64,000 nt of DNA from Rubritalea tangerina (GTDB taxonomy: Bacteria; Verrucomicrobiota; Verrucomicrobiia; Verrucomicrobiales; Akkermansiaceae), in assembly GCF_042683245.1 (NCBI RefSeq), contig NZ_JBHUJB010000021.1, forward strand, positions 186,001-250,000, in the 5' to 3' direction. Below are positions 19,348-28,872 of the stretch, in pieces. Positions within the stretch are counted from its first letter, which is position 1. Every line of letters begins with the position of its first letter. The notes under the pieces were generated by a model. It was given only the letters and a program-made list of their open reading frames with translations, was not told the DNA's origin and did not search any database. The translations under genes were made by a program, and so were the position numbers.

Positions 19348-20218
19348 CCCCTTGTTTCCTTAATTCTAACAACCACTCCAAAGTATCAATAAAGCGAGGT
19401 CCAGGGACGAAATGCTTATCGCCAACCAGTAGGTACACGCGCCCATTACGAACCGCATCAAGCGTATCGTTGCTCTGCCACTCAGATAAAAGTTTCTCTA
19501 CACCAATACGGTCGGCATCTTCTTGATTCACCATATCGATAATAATATCAGGGTTCATCCTAACCAGATGCTCGCGACTTAGCTGCGGGAAATTTTCTTC
19601 ACCCTCATAGGCATTGGTAAATCCTGCGATATCCAACAACTCTTGGTGATAGCCACCTGCACCAGCCGCAACCACTCCCTTAATTTTCCCCGACCCATGT
19701 TCTCTGCCAATCGACATGAGCACTCTCTTTCCACTCGACCCTAATGCGCGTGCACTGCGGACCGCCGCCTCTAATTCCTTGCGCATACTACCAGCCTCAT
19801 CTACTCGATCAAATCGCTCACCAACCTTGGTGATGGAATCTAAGATCCCTTCCACTGACATATGATCGACAAGCAATGTACCCATGCCTAAACCCTCGAT
19901 TTGCTCAGCCAGATCAGCTTGTTCCTTCAGTAAAACCACCACCTGTGGCTTCAATCGAACAATCGCCTCTAGGTCAACATCCAGATAGCCACCTACTTTA
20001 GGTTTAGCCAATGCTTCCTTGGGGTATTTAGCAAAACTTGACACCCCCACCACCTGATCACCTAATCCAAGCGCAAAGACCACTTCGCCTGAACTTGGCG
20101 CCATGCATACGATAGTCGCGTCCGCACCACCACCGCTCACCGAACGCTGCTGCCTTAGGTGGTAACTCACCACAAAGAGACTCAGGGCTAACAGCCCCAA
20201 AATAACGCGCTTTAGCAT
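19334..20218 (-). CDS. BtuF-like periplasmic corrinoid-binding protein
   Basis: A substrate-binding protein of the cluster A, helical-backbone type. ATG at 20218 gives an N-terminal membrane segment (RVILGLLALSLFVVS) serving as signal or anchor. The TroA-like fold is marked by IVCMAPSSGEVVFALGLGDQVVGVSSFAKYP, LEAIVRLKPQVVVLL and VRNGRVYLL. It should deliver corrinoid to the permease. An in-frame start at 20251 would put the signal segment further inside and is less likely. It overlaps the upstream gene by 7 bp. Confidence 0.88.
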   Translation of the reverse strand: MLKRVILGLLALSLFVVSYHLRQQRSVSGGGADATIVCMAPSSGEVVFALGLGDQVVGVSSFAKYPKEALAKPKVGGYLDVDLEAIVRLKPQVVVLLKEQADLAEQIEGLGMGTLLVDHMSVEGILDSITKVGERFDRVDEAGSMRKELEAAVRSARALGSSGKRVLMSIGREHGSGKIKGVVAAGAGGYHQELLDIAGFTNAYEGEENFPQLSREHLVRMNPDIIIDMVNQEDADRIGVEKLLSEWQSNDTLDAVRNGRVYLLVGDKHFVPGPRFIDTLEWLLELRKQGGGGV

Positions 20219-21033
20219 GCACCAACCTCCTTCATTCTCGCCTGCAACCACTCGGCTGAATCTAATAAACTAGGCCCATCCTGGATCATATTCTCACCCA
20301 TTTTCACAGTCGACATCACAACTGGAATCCGTGTGTCCCATTCCCGCTCATGAACTAAAAGCTCACCATCCACCAAATATTCTGGTTCGTGGAAGAACAC
20401 ATACACATCAGGGCGCTCATGCATTAGTTCTCCCAAATCATTCTCAAAATAGCCAACTGCCCTCTCACCATAAACTAATTCCCCACCAGCACACTCTACT
20501 AAATCACGTATATAACTCAGCCCCCCCACAGCCCTGCGGTGACGTCCTAACCATAACTCCACATACACACGTGGTCGCTTTCCCCCCTCACAAGCTCTCT
20601 TGATGCTTGCGAAACGCTCAGCCATCTTGCTCGCTAGCCCCCTTGCAGCATCTAGCTCATTTAATAGACCACCTAGTAAAATAACATTTTCTAACATACC
20701 TGAAAAGCTGTTTGGCAAATTGAGGTTGTATATCGGCACCCCCTGCTCAGCTAGCTTCAGGCTAAGCCTTCGCTGGATCCCAGTTGTCAAAAGGACCAGA
20801 TCCGCATCAAGATCTTTAATCTTCTCGAAATCCGCCGTGATATATTGCCCGACCACTGGAATTCCAGTAGTGTCGATGTAACGATCACAGTACTCTGAGA
20901 CCCCAACAATGCGCTCATGAAACCCCATGCTATCCATGGCCTCTGTTGCAGAGGACACTAAGCAGACTACCCGCTTAGGCTCTTCGGGAACCTCAAATCG
21001 ATGGTCTAAATATTCGTTGTGAATGCGTCGCAT
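20212..21033 (-). CDS. BtuF-like protein without a signal peptide
   Basis: A 273-residue member of the same binding-protein superfamily (VVCLVSSATEAMDSMGFHERIVGVSEYCD, LDADLVLLTTG, ERPDVYVFFHEPEYL). It begins MRRIHNEYLDHRF with no hydrophobic export signal, and no better upstream start exists in the 106 bp between it and the receptor gene. It is therefore predicted to be cytoplasmic. A role in intracellular corrinoid handling is possible but unproven. Confidence 0.8.
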   Translation of the reverse strand: MRRIHNEYLDHRFEVPEEPKRVVCLVSSATEAMDSMGFHERIVGVSEYCDRYIDTTGIPVVGQYITADFEKIKDLDADLVLLTTGIQRRLSLKLAEQGVPIYNLNLPNSFSGMLENVILLGGLLNELDAARGLASKMAERFASIKRACEGGKRPRVYVELWLGRHRRAVGGLSYIRDLVECAGGELVYGERAVGYFENDLGELMHERPDVYVFFHEPEYLVDGELLVHEREWDTRIPVVMSTVKMGENMIQDGPSLLDSAEWLQARMKEVGAC

Positions 21034-21139
21034 GTTACCCTTTTACTTCAATCACAGATACAACAAAGCTGCACGACCGAAATCGCACAGCTCGTTTTTA
21101 TGAATAACTGATGTGGCTACTGTGTAGCCGACCAGAAAC

Positions 21140-23068
21140 TTAGAAGCTCAGAGTGAGTCCACCGAACGCTCCGAAGCCCTGACCCTGGATCGGACCGCCA
21201 ATACTATCAGATACGTTGTACTTCTCATCAAACAAGTTTTCGAGACGTCCGTGTAACTTCAAATTCTCGTGGATTTGGTAGTTGCCATAGAGACGTGCTA
21301 CAAAGCGGCTATCAGTCGGTAAGAAATACGTGCCTCCTGGCTGACCGTAGGTCGCACTACCCACATAGCTCGCTCCTGCCCCAAGCACCCACTTGTCAGC
21401 ATCGTAGTAGACATCACCACTGAAAATGTGGTCGGGTACATCAATAACCTCTTCCTTGATCTGAGCAGTCCAAGCCAATCGGTATTGAACCGTCTGGTTC
21501 ACAAAGGATCCCGCAAGAGCTGACTCAACACCACTCACTAACGAATCGCCTTCCAAATTCACGCGCTGGCTCACAGTCGGTGAGAATACAGGGAAAAAGG
21601 ACCCGGGGCTCACTACTTGATTGGCAATTGCATCTTCAAGCGATTGATAGAAATAAGTAACTTGAAGCTCGTGGTTCTCCACGATCTCTTGGTCTAAACC
21701 AAGCTCATATCCAAGAATCGTCTCAGTCTTAAGCCCATCATTCTCTACTTGCACACCAAAGGGTGTAACAAAGGCACCACTATCGAGCAAAGTAGGTGTG
21801 CGGAATGAGCGTGCCGTACGAGCTCTTAAGCGCGTGTTAGTCTGATCGATGGTGTAGCCACCACCAACATTCCATGCCACATCGCCACCATGCGTGTCGT
21901 GCTCGTCATAGCGACCACCAAGCTCAATCAATAAATTCTCAACTGGCGTCCAGAAACCGTTAGCATACAAACCAACGTTAGAGTAATCAACTTTCTGGTC
22001 GTTTGTGTTTTCGTAGTCAGACTTGTTATAATCAACCCCACCTACCATCGTGAATGTGTCGTGTGCTACCCATTGGTTGCTCCAGTTGATAGAAAAACGG
22101 TCTGTCTTCGTGTTGTACGGTGATGGGCCAAATCCATAATCCGTATCGCTCTCGGACTCCTCGTCGTAATAACCAAATGTCAAATGCGTCTGGTAATCAG
22201 GATTCACCACATAACTCGTGTTGAATGCTAAGAGGTGAATGTCGGTCTGAGTATCAGAGCGCGTCTCACCAAAATTATCAATCGTGTGCGCCAAAAATTT
22301 GTTGCTAGAACCGCGGTAGCTTAGCTTGAAACGTAAATCTTCACTTGCTAACCATTGCAAGGCGAGAACTGCCGAATCCTGAGAATAATCCTGCAGTGGG
22401 TACGCTTCATAGGTGTCGTTAGAGGTGAACGAGGTGTTGAGCTCGATGGCATATTGTAAATCCTGAACCTGACCTTGCGCACTTGCTGCCACTCGGTAAC
22501 TGTCAAATGAGCCAGCTTCTCCAAAAAGACTGTAGCTAGGATCCCCCTCACCTACAGCTGTGTTGAAACCAATCACACCCGCCGCTGCCTCACTCCCATA
22601 AAGCACACTCTGTGGACCGCGCAATAACTCAAGTTGAGTAATCTGGCTCGTCTGCGCATTTGTTAGAAAGTTGTTCAGTCCGTTTGTGGAGTCCGTAATA
22701 CGCACGCCATCCACTACCACTTGAGTGTACTTGGTCGGCAAACCACGAACGATAATGGAACCAAAGGCTCCAGTCTGACCCGCTGTTGATAGACCTTGAA
22801 TGCCAGGAAGATCGTTGAGAGCGTCAAGTAGACGATTTTGCTGTTTCAACTCGATTTCCTGCCCAGGCACTACAGATACAGAGGACACTGTCTTGTCGAC
22901 CGGGTTTTCAAATCTCGATGCCAATACTGTCGTTGGATCTAATGTATCCGTAGCTCCGACACTCGCATTCTTCGCGTCGTCAGCCACAGCCGACACCTGA
23001 CCAGCCACCATAAGACCAGCCACAACTTTTACGCCCACACTCGGGCTCTTAGATGTAGTCATTTTCAT
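21140..23068 (-). CDS. btuB: TonB-dependent outer-membrane receptor, BtuB-like
   Basis: A 642-residue outer-membrane receptor: signal peptide (VKVVAGLMVAGQVSA), possible TonB box near LDPTTVLASR, plug domain (LLDALNDLPGIQGLSTAGQTG, IIVRGLPTKYTQVVVDGVRI), a long beta-barrel and a terminal Phe typical of BAM substrates. An excellent ribosome binding site (AAGGAG, six bases before the ATG) fixes the start. The cobalamin riboswitch upstream supports corrinoid as ligand. The ABC transporter genes follow on the same strand. Confidence 0.92.
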   Translation of the reverse strand: MKMTTSKSPSVGVKVVAGLMVAGQVSAVADDAKNASVGATDTLDPTTVLASRFENPVDKTVSSVSVVPGQEIELKQQNRLLDALNDLPGIQGLSTAGQTGAFGSIIVRGLPTKYTQVVVDGVRITDSTNGLNNFLTNAQTSQITQLELLRGPQSVLYGSEAAAGVIGFNTAVGEGDPSYSLFGEAGSFDSYRVAASAQGQVQDLQYAIELNTSFTSNDTYEAYPLQDYSQDSAVLALQWLASEDLRFKLSYRGSSNKFLAHTIDNFGETRSDTQTDIHLLAFNTSYVVNPDYQTHLTFGYYDEESESDTDYGFGPSPYNTKTDRFSINWSNQWVAHDTFTMVGGVDYNKSDYENTNDQKVDYSNVGLYANGFWTPVENLLIELGGRYDEHDTHGGDVAWNVGGGYTIDQTNTRLRARTARSFRTPTLLDSGAFVTPFGVQVENDGLKTETILGYELGLDQEIVENHELQVTYFYQSLEDAIANQVVSPGSFFPVFSPTVSQRVNLEGDSLVSGVESALAGSFVNQTVQYRLAWTAQIKEEVIDVPDHIFSGDVYYDADKWVLGAGASYVGSATYGQPGGTYFLPTDSRFVARLYGNYQIHENLKLHGRLENLFDEKYNVSDSIGGPIQGQGFGAFGGLTLSF

Positions 23069-23111
23069 TTTTCTCTCCTTGTGCTCCGCAAGGGTTTGAA
23101 TTCTCTAACTC

Positions 23112-23260
23112 ATGGCTGGCGACCTGGCTTAACTAGTACTCTCTAGTATCACAGTGGCGGCACCGCTTCGGAATAACCATCTCAGGTATCACCGAATTCC
23201 CCATCTATTTCCTGCCCCATCAGAGGCTTCCATGAGTGTGACCAACATTATTGCCAGCCA
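23112..23260 (-). promoter_or_regulatory. Cobalamin riboswitch
   Basis: Read on the minus strand, the leader of the receptor gene contains the B12-box core GCCGCCACTGTGA (23152-23158 covers the GCCACTG). An upstream GGGGAATTCGGTG block and the downstream AAGCCAGGTCGCCAG segment lie in the order of the family consensus. The 3' end is about 40 bases before the receptor ATG, and the AAGGAG ribosome site lies just beyond it. This suggests control of translation by adenosylcobalamin or a related corrinoid. Outer boundaries are approximate. Confidence 0.88.
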
Positions 23261-23475
23261 CGACGCGCTTCTAGCGACCACTTTGATTATTGCAACCAAA
23301 ATGTCACAGCGATTCCACACCGACATCGCCTCCCTCCATCCGATGAATGAATCCGCCACGCTTCCCTACTACCATCTCTGCTGGAAAAAGTTAGAGAAGC
23401 ACCAACATGATATCCGTGCTACAAAGAGATTCTCCACACTAAAAGCCCTCAATAAACATCAAGAACCCAGACACG

Positions 23476-23586
23476 TCAAAAACCTAAAAGAGGTTTCGAC
23501 TCCAAGCCCAGAGTGGTCAAGCCAACTCTGGGGGCTCACATAAAAAACACAACCAGAAGTCTGTAAGACTGCAAGCTTACAAATGA
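23476..23586. repeat. Three-hairpin dispersed element, copy A
   Basis: Homologous to the elements at 23703, 32058 and 40710. It has a short AAACCT/AGGTTT hairpin, a central CCCAGAGT...ACTCTGGG hairpin and a distal AGTCT/AGACT hairpin. An open frame across it (23154-23543, plus strand) also covers the riboswitch and is not credible as a gene. Confidence 0.75.
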
Positions 23587-23702
23587 AACCTACTCCATGG
23601 CTAGTGCGGTCTCAGCTAAGTAGTGGACATCATTGCGAAAGCTTAGTTTTACTGATCAATAAACCCAGAGGGGGTTCTCAATAAACACTGAGAACTTAAA
23701 CA

Positions 23703-23811
23703 CTTCAAAAACCTCAAAGAGGTTTCGGCTCCAAGCCCAGAGTGGCTAAGCCAACTCTGGGGGCTTATAAAAACCGATGAGAAGTCTGAAAGACTTCAGA
23801 CCGGAAAATGA
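23703..23811. repeat. Three-hairpin dispersed element, copy B
   Basis: The clearest copy. Stems are AAACCTC/GAGGTTT (23709-23725, 3-base loop), CCCAGAGT/ACTCTGGG (23736-23761, with an inner GGC/GCC pairing) and GAAGTCT/AGACTTC (23781-23797, loop GAA). About 80 bases upstream (from 23620) also resemble the flank of copy C. It lies 196 bp from the end of nadC. The rest of 23812-24006 holds nothing recognisable. Confidence 0.8.
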
Positions 23812-24006
23812 TACCCCCCCTCATCACCTTGGTGTGGTGAATGCATGACTCCCCCCAAGCTAACCGCCAGTGTCGCGAACCCTAAACTTTGGCGATCAGA
23901 AAAACAAGCGAGCCTCTCGATAGAAGCAACTAACGGGAGGCACCCTTCACCCAATATCAAACAATGATATTTTGACGACTTAGTTGGCACAACACCAGTG
24001 TGAGCG

Positions 24007-24903
24007 CTAATCCACAAACTCGAGTGACATATCCAATGCCACCGCCGAGTGCGTCACCGCCCCCACCGAAATAAAATCGACTCCTGTCTTTGCGATCTCT
24101 CCAATGGTACTGAGATTCACTCCTCCACTCGCCTCAAGTTTAGGTCCATCCGCTCCACGCATCGCTACTGCCTGACGTAAGGACTCATTACTCATATTAT
24201 CTAGCAAGATGTAATCCACCCCCTGCAGCTTGAGGAAGGCGTCTACCTGGTCAAGAGTGTCAGCTTCTAACTCAACCTCTACTTCTGGCTTTTCCTTCTT
24301 CAGCCTATCAATACCTGCTTGCAGTCCCCCACTCTCAGCAACCAAATGGTTATCCTTTACCATCGCGCGGTCGTAGAGCCCCATCCTGTGGTTACCTCCA
24401 CCACCTTTACTTACAGCCATTTTTTCTAACAACCTCCAGCCTGGCGTTGTCTTTCGCGTATCGAGCACGACAGCATCAGTGCCCTCACAAGCCTCCACAA
24501 ATAGCTGAGTCTTGCTCGCCACCCCACTCAAGCGTTGTGCAAAATTGAGAGCCGTCCGCTCCGCTGTCAAAAGTGACCTCGCCGAACCTCGTATCTCCAT
24601 CACCCGCGTGCCAGCTGCGACACGTGCACCATCCTCACTCATCATCCGTACCTCTAGCTCAGGATCAACGGTCTTAAATACAAGCTCAGCCACCTCTAAT
24701 CCAGCCACAACCCCAGTCTCCTTCACCAACATATACGCGCGTGCCTGTCTCTCTGATGGCACAAAGTATTCAGAAGTCACATCGCCACTCCCAATGTCTT
24801 CACGGAGTGCCATATCTATCAATTGCACGATCTCTGGCTGCATGCCGGCAACATAGCCGCTGATTTCTCCCTGAAAACCCAAAAAACTTGCATGTTTCGA
24901 CAC
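24007..24903 (-). CDS. nadC: Nicotinate-nucleotide pyrophosphorylase (carboxylating)
   Basis: Quinolinate phosphoribosyltransferase of de novo NAD synthesis, making nicotinate mononucleotide from quinolinate and PRPP. Visible signatures are ALREDIGSGDVTS, AERTALNFAQRLSGVAS, VLDTRKTTPGWR, GGGGNHRMGLYDRAMVKDNH, VEVELEADTLDQ and the glycine-rich LEASGGVNLSTIGEIAKTGVDFISVGA. The 24903 start is GTG; ATG at 24843 (MQPEIVQL) would also give a complete enzyme. It is divergent from lpxC-fabZ with about 20 bp between. Confidence 0.95.
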   Translation of the reverse strand: MSKHASFLGFQGEISGYVAGMQPEIVQLIDMALREDIGSGDVTSEYFVPSERQARAYMLVKETGVVAGLEVAELVFKTVDPELEVRMMSEDGARVAAGTRVMEIRGSARSLLTAERTALNFAQRLSGVASKTQLFVEACEGTDAVVLDTRKTTPGWRLLEKMAVSKGGGGNHRMGLYDRAMVKDNHLVAESGGLQAGIDRLKKEKPEVEVELEADTLDQVDAFLKLQGVDYILLDNMSNESLRQAVAMRGADGPKLEASGGVNLSTIGEIAKTGVDFISVGAVTHSAVALDMSLEFVD

Positions 24904-24922
24904 CTATGCTTTCACTCAGCGC

Positions 24923-26236
24923 ATGCCGACTGAAATGCAACAAACACTCGCTGCTCCAGCTACCCTCGAAGGCTCCTCCCTTCACACGGGACAGAAAGTG
25001 ACTCTGACTATTAAGCCTGCTCCAGCTGACTCTGGCTTCCAGTTCCGCCGCATCGACCTCGATGACCAACCCTTCATCGATGCTGACGTCGATAAAGTCC
25101 AAACCGTAGAACGCGCCACTACCCTCGCTGAAGGCTCCGTCAAGGTACACACAGTCGAGCACGTCATCTCTGCTCTCACAGGTATGGGGGTGGATAATGC
25201 CCTTATCGAAATGGATGCAAACGAGCCCCCAATCGGAGATGGCTCAGCCGCCCCATATGTCGAACTTATCAAACAAGCCGGCATCGTCACCCAGGACGTC
25301 CCTGCCAAAGTCTGGGAGATCCGCGAACCCCTCTACTTCGACTCTGGCAATGGCTCATACATCACCATCGTCCCAGATAAAAATTTCCGCATCTCGTGCA
25401 CCAATGTCGGCCCAGAAGGTCGCTTCACCCAGTTCTTCTCATCCATCGTCACCCCTGGAATCTACGAGAAGGAAATCGCCCCTGCCCGCACCTTCGTCTA
25501 CTACGAAGATGTAAAACCCCTTCTCGACAAAGGTCTCATCAAAGGTGGCTCACTCGAGAATGCCGTCGTCATCCGCGGCGAAGAAGTCATGAGCAAGGAG
25601 CCACTGCGCTTCGACAATGAATTCGCGCGCCACAAAGCACTCGATGTTATTGGCGACCTCATGCTCTCAGGAAAGCGCATCACAGGCCACGTCATCTGCG
25701 TCAAGCCTGGCCACGGCCCGAATACCAAAATGGCTTCCATCCTCAAGCGGGAGTACCTCCGAATGCGCTCCATGGTGCCACCACTTGCCATCCCTAAGGG
25801 TGAGGCAGTCCTCGATATCAACGACATCCTTAAAATTCTTCCGCACCGTTACCCATTCCTTCTCGTCGACCGTATCATCGACTTCGAAGGTGATAACAAG
25901 TGCACTGGCGTCAAGAATGTCACCATCAATGAGCCCTTCTTCCCTGGTCACTTCCCAGGCCACCCTATCATGCCAGGCGTCCTTCAGGTGGAAGCCATGG
26001 CTCAGGTCGCTTCCTGCCTCATGCTGCGCAAACCAGAAAACCAAGGAAAGATTGGTTACTTCATGAGTGCAGACAACGTCAAATGGCGCCACCCAGTCCT
26101 TCCTGGTGACACACTCTTCATCGAAGCCGAAATTCTAAAAATGCGCCGCAACATCGGCTTCGCCCACTGTAAATGCGTCGTCAATGGTGAGGTCGTCTCC
26201 TCAGGGGAACTCAAGTTCGCCCTCATCGACGAATAA
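24923..26236 (+). CDS. lpxC/fabZ: LpxC-FabZ fusion: UDP-3-O-acyl-GlcNAc deacetylase / 3-hydroxyacyl-ACP dehydratase
   Basis: A 437-residue fusion. Residues ~8-290 are LpxC, the zinc enzyme committing to lipid A synthesis (VHTVEHVISALTGMGVDNA, NEPPIGDGSAAPYV, HKALDVIGDLMLSG with the His and Asp metal ligands). Residues ~297-437 are FabZ (ILPHRYPFLLVDRI, NEPFFPGHFPGHPIMPGVLQVEAMAQ, with the catalytic His in PGHFPGHP). Such fusions are known in Bacteroidetes and some other didermic lineages. Both activities use 3-hydroxyacyl-ACP chemistry. A terminator follows the stop codon. Confidence 0.96.
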   Translation: MPTEMQQTLAAPATLEGSSLHTGQKVTLTIKPAPADSGFQFRRIDLDDQPFIDADVDKVQTVERATTLAEGSVKVHTVEHVISALTGMGVDNALIEMDANEPPIGDGSAAPYVELIKQAGIVTQDVPAKVWEIREPLYFDSGNGSYITIVPDKNFRISCTNVGPEGRFTQFFSSIVTPGIYEKEIAPARTFVYYEDVKPLLDKGLIKGGSLENAVVIRGEEVMSKEPLRFDNEFARHKALDVIGDLMLSGKRITGHVICVKPGHGPNTKMASILKREYLRMRSMVPPLAIPKGEAVLDINDILKILPHRYPFLLVDRIIDFEGDNKCTGVKNVTINEPFFPGHFPGHPIMPGVLQVEAMAQVASCLMLRKPENQGKIGYFMSADNVKWRHPVLPGDTLFIEAEILKMRRNIGFAHCKCVVNGEVVSSGELKFALIDE

Positions 26237-26264
26237 TCCCATCCGATCTAACCCCTTTACTTCC

Positions 26265-26298
26265 AGCCAAGTGCCACCCGTGCACTTGGCTTTTTTTG
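26265..26298 (+). terminator. Intrinsic terminator after lpxC-fabZ
   Basis: Perfect 10-bp stem AGCCAAGTGC / GCACTTGGCT with a 7-base loop, followed by seven T residues. A canonical Rho-independent terminator. Confidence 0.92.
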
Positions 26299-26405
26299 CG
26301 CCAAAAAACCTGTCCACAAAGGAAACATGTTTATCTCCTCTAAGTTTGCCGCTATGCTACATGTATAGATTTGGGACAACTAGCCAAAGCGACCCAATCC
26401 ATTTC

Positions 26406-27488
26406 ATGAAAAACGTTCACCAACACACACTCAGCATAGCCATTCTTGCATCCACCGCACTTGGCGCACACGCCATAGAGCCGACAAACCACCACACCAC
26501 ACTCCCAACATATAAAGAGCACACCCGCACACTCGCGACTGATGGCTTACCAGATACCCACTTTTGGTCAGACCGCAACCCAAGGCGTGGTGACATCTTT
26601 CAAGTCGACTTTGCACAATCGCTCAAAGGCAAAAACGTCTTTGTCCACTCTGGCCAAGCCAATGGCCGCGATCAGATTCACAATGCGAACCTGCAAGTCT
26701 CTGCAGACGGTAAGCAATGGAAAACCATCGGTAGATTCCGCCAAGGCAAGGCTCAGGGCAAAGTGACCTTTGATGCCACCAAAGCGCGCATCGCATTCTA
26801 TGGCGACGGCTGGAGCTGGGTTGTCATCCGTGAGATCAAGATCAGCAGTGACCCGCTGACCCTCATTTCCAAAGAAAAAACGATCAATTACGGAGACAAA
26901 AAAATCCCTCTAAAGATCACCGTGGACATCGATGGAGCGCAGAGCCAACAAAAGGTCATCGATGACCTCATCGAGCGCTACTTCATCGAATGGCCAATGA
27001 TCGCCAAGCTCCTCGACGCGCCGCTCCCAACAACCCCAAAGCACCTCTATCTTTGCTTCTACTCGAAAATGGGTCACCCAGCACATGTCTCCGGTACCAC
27101 CATGGTCATCAGTACCAATCACCTCAAAAATCACACCAAAGACACATACGGAGTCTTTACCCACGAACTCACCCACTTTGTCCAAAACTACCGCGGCAAA
27201 GCGCCCACTTGGTTCTCCGAAGGCACAGCCGACTACATCCGTTACATGCTCCACACCGAAAGCCTCTGGGCCCGCAGAAACCTCAAACACCAAAACCGAA
27301 AGAATCCTCTCGGATCCTACTGGAGCTCCACTGCCTTTCTCATCTGGTTAGAAAAAACCTACAAAAAGCCCATCACAGCCAAGGTCTCGTGCGCCTGCAG
27401 CGACGGAAAATACAACGATGCCATCTGGCAACAACTCACCGGCAAATCGCTTGAAGAACTTACCAAACTCTACCAAGCGGAAAATTAA
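26406..27488 (+). CDS. Secreted BSP-type metallopeptidase with discoidin-like domain
   Basis: A 360-residue secreted protein. ATG at 26406 gives a signal peptide ending near AHA. Residues ~40-150 resemble a galactose-binding F5/8-type domain (DTHFWSDRNPRRGDIFQVDF, ISADGKQW-like repeat pattern). Residues ~190-360 match the basic secretory protein family of zinc peptidases, with HELTH (His 253, Glu 254, His 257) and downstream TWFSEGTADYIRY. It is predicted to act outside the cytoplasm, perhaps on glycoprotein. The binding domain assignment is less certain than the peptidase. Confidence 0.8.
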   Translation: MKNVHQHTLSIAILASTALGAHAIEPTNHHTTLPTYKEHTRTLATDGLPDTHFWSDRNPRRGDIFQVDFAQSLKGKNVFVHSGQANGRDQIHNANLQVSADGKQWKTIGRFRQGKAQGKVTFDATKARIAFYGDGWSWVVIREIKISSDPLTLISKEKTINYGDKKIPLKITVDIDGAQSQQKVIDDLIERYFIEWPMIAKLLDAPLPTTPKHLYLCFYSKMGHPAHVSGTTMVISTNHLKNHTKDTYGVFTHELTHFVQNYRGKAPTWFSEGTADYIRYMLHTESLWARRNLKHQNRKNPLGSYWSSTAFLIWLEKTYKKPITAKVSCACSDGKYNDAIWQQLTGKSLEELTKLYQAEN

Positions 27489-27528
27489 TACCATCGAACG
27501 AAGCGGAATGAACGAATGATCGGAGTGA

Positions 27529-27551
27529 AGGAGTCCCGCACGCGCGGGACA
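27529..27551. other. GC-rich hairpin downstream of the metallopeptidase gene
   Basis: Stem GTCCCGC / GCGGGAC with a short loop. There is no T-run, so it may be an mRNA-stabilising or Rho-linked structure rather than an intrinsic terminator. Confidence 0.4.
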
Positions 27552-27683
27552 ACTGAATGACAACAATGACCTGATGGATAACAATCCGCTCTACTCTAAA
27601 ATCACGTAGCCCAGAATTTCCAAGACTGAACCACTCACCATTCGTCAAATCCGAGTCGAGAGGTGGTAGAACACCTACATAAC

Positions 27684-28763
27684 ATGCAAGCACCTAAAAA
27701 AATTAGCCTCGCCACCCAAGCTGCTGAAATCCTCAGACAGCAAATCCTAGATGGCAAATTCGCCGATATCCTCCCCGGCGAAACCCCACTCTCAACCAGC
27801 CTGCGTGTCTCAAGAAAAACCATTCGTGAGGCCCTCACAATCCTCGAAGGTGAAAAGCTCATTTCCCCAGCGGAGCCCGGTAAGCGCCGCTCTATCACCC
27901 TCCCGAAATCACACACTAAAACCCCAGCCCAAGAACTTGAGGTGATCAGAATCCTGCTCCCGCAGCCACTCAAGCAAATGCATGCCTCGGCGCAGCACCT
28001 CTTCACCTCACTCATCCAGCACCTCCCCGCACTCGAAGAAAACATCTACTTCCATAACCTCCCTTATACCTCAGCGAAGCTCGATATTCGCCCACGCATC
28101 GAAGAACTCATCAAATCCCACCGCGCCACACTCTGGATCGTCTATGAACTCAATTCAGAAGTCGCGGAGGTCATGCGCGCTAACAATAAGCAGGTCATCG
28201 CATGCGGTGGCAATGTCAAAGCCGAATTCCCAGTGGTCGCGTACGACTCCGCTTCGGCAACCTCCCATGCTATCAACAAATTATTACTCAATGGCCACAG
28301 GCGCATTGTCCGCCCACTCACGCATCACGCCCAGAGTTCCACCCACATGGAAGAAGTGATGCTCAAAGCGGGCATTCCAGTCCAAAAAGAATTTAACTTC
28401 CCTCACTACCAAGGCAGCACCGAAAGCCTCCAAAAACTCCTGCATAGACTCTTTCTTCACCCAAACCCTCCCACCGCATTCATCACTTCAGGCCCGAAGG
28501 AACTCATCACCCTCATCACCTGGCTCGCATCGAGAAAACTCAGCATCCCAGAGGATGTCTCCTTACTGCATATCGGCTCAGACCCCTTGCTAGAGGCCTT
28601 CGTTCCTAAAATTGGCTACTACAGCACCCGTGGTGGCCCCTTGATTCGTGAAATCGCTCGCCTCTCCACCATTGCCCTAGAAAACCCCTCCAAAAAGCTA
28701 AACCACAAGTTCTTCTTCATGGACTACGAGCCAGGAGAAAGCATCCGCAATATCTCCATCTAA
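27684..28763 (+). CDS. GntR/LacI-type transcriptional regulator
   Basis: About 359 residues. The N-terminal ~75 form a GntR winged helix (LATQAAEILRQQILDGKF, GETPLSTSLRVSRKTIREALTILEGEKLI). The rest resembles a LacI/periplasmic-binding sensor (VVAYDSASATSHAINKLLLNGHRRIV, IPEDVSLLHIGSD), so a sugar or similar ligand is expected. ATG at 27684 is preferred over GTG at 27663. The alpha-mannosidase gene starts 109 bp downstream on the same strand and is a plausible target. Confidence 0.82.
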   Translation: MQAPKKISLATQAAEILRQQILDGKFADILPGETPLSTSLRVSRKTIREALTILEGEKLISPAEPGKRRSITLPKSHTKTPAQELEVIRILLPQPLKQMHASAQHLFTSLIQHLPALEENIYFHNLPYTSAKLDIRPRIEELIKSHRATLWIVYELNSEVAEVMRANNKQVIACGGNVKAEFPVVAYDSASATSHAINKLLLNGHRRIVRPLTHHAQSSTHMEEVMLKAGIPVQKEFNFPHYQGSTESLQKLLHRLFLHPNPPTAFITSGPKELITLITWLASRKLSIPEDVSLLHIGSDPLLEAFVPKIGYYSTRGGPLIREIARLSTIALENPSKKLNHKFFFMDYEPGESIRNISI

Positions 28764-28872
28764 ACCCTTCGAATCCCCCCTGCTTCACACAACATTCTTC
28801 CTCCCAATCCCAATTTCATGAGACTGAGACCTGCTCAGTCTCTGCTACCACACCATTTCCAGCTACCACACT

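Noticed and set aside
23154..23543. 129-codon plus-strand frame as a gene
   Set aside because: It runs antisense through the cobalamin riboswitch and into a copy of the three-hairpin repeat; its start lies inside the B12 box.
26184..26405. Longer start for the BSP-type peptidase overlapping the end of lpxC-fabZ
   Set aside because: It would place the terminator inside the gene and bury the signal peptide; ATG 26406 gives a normal secreted protein.
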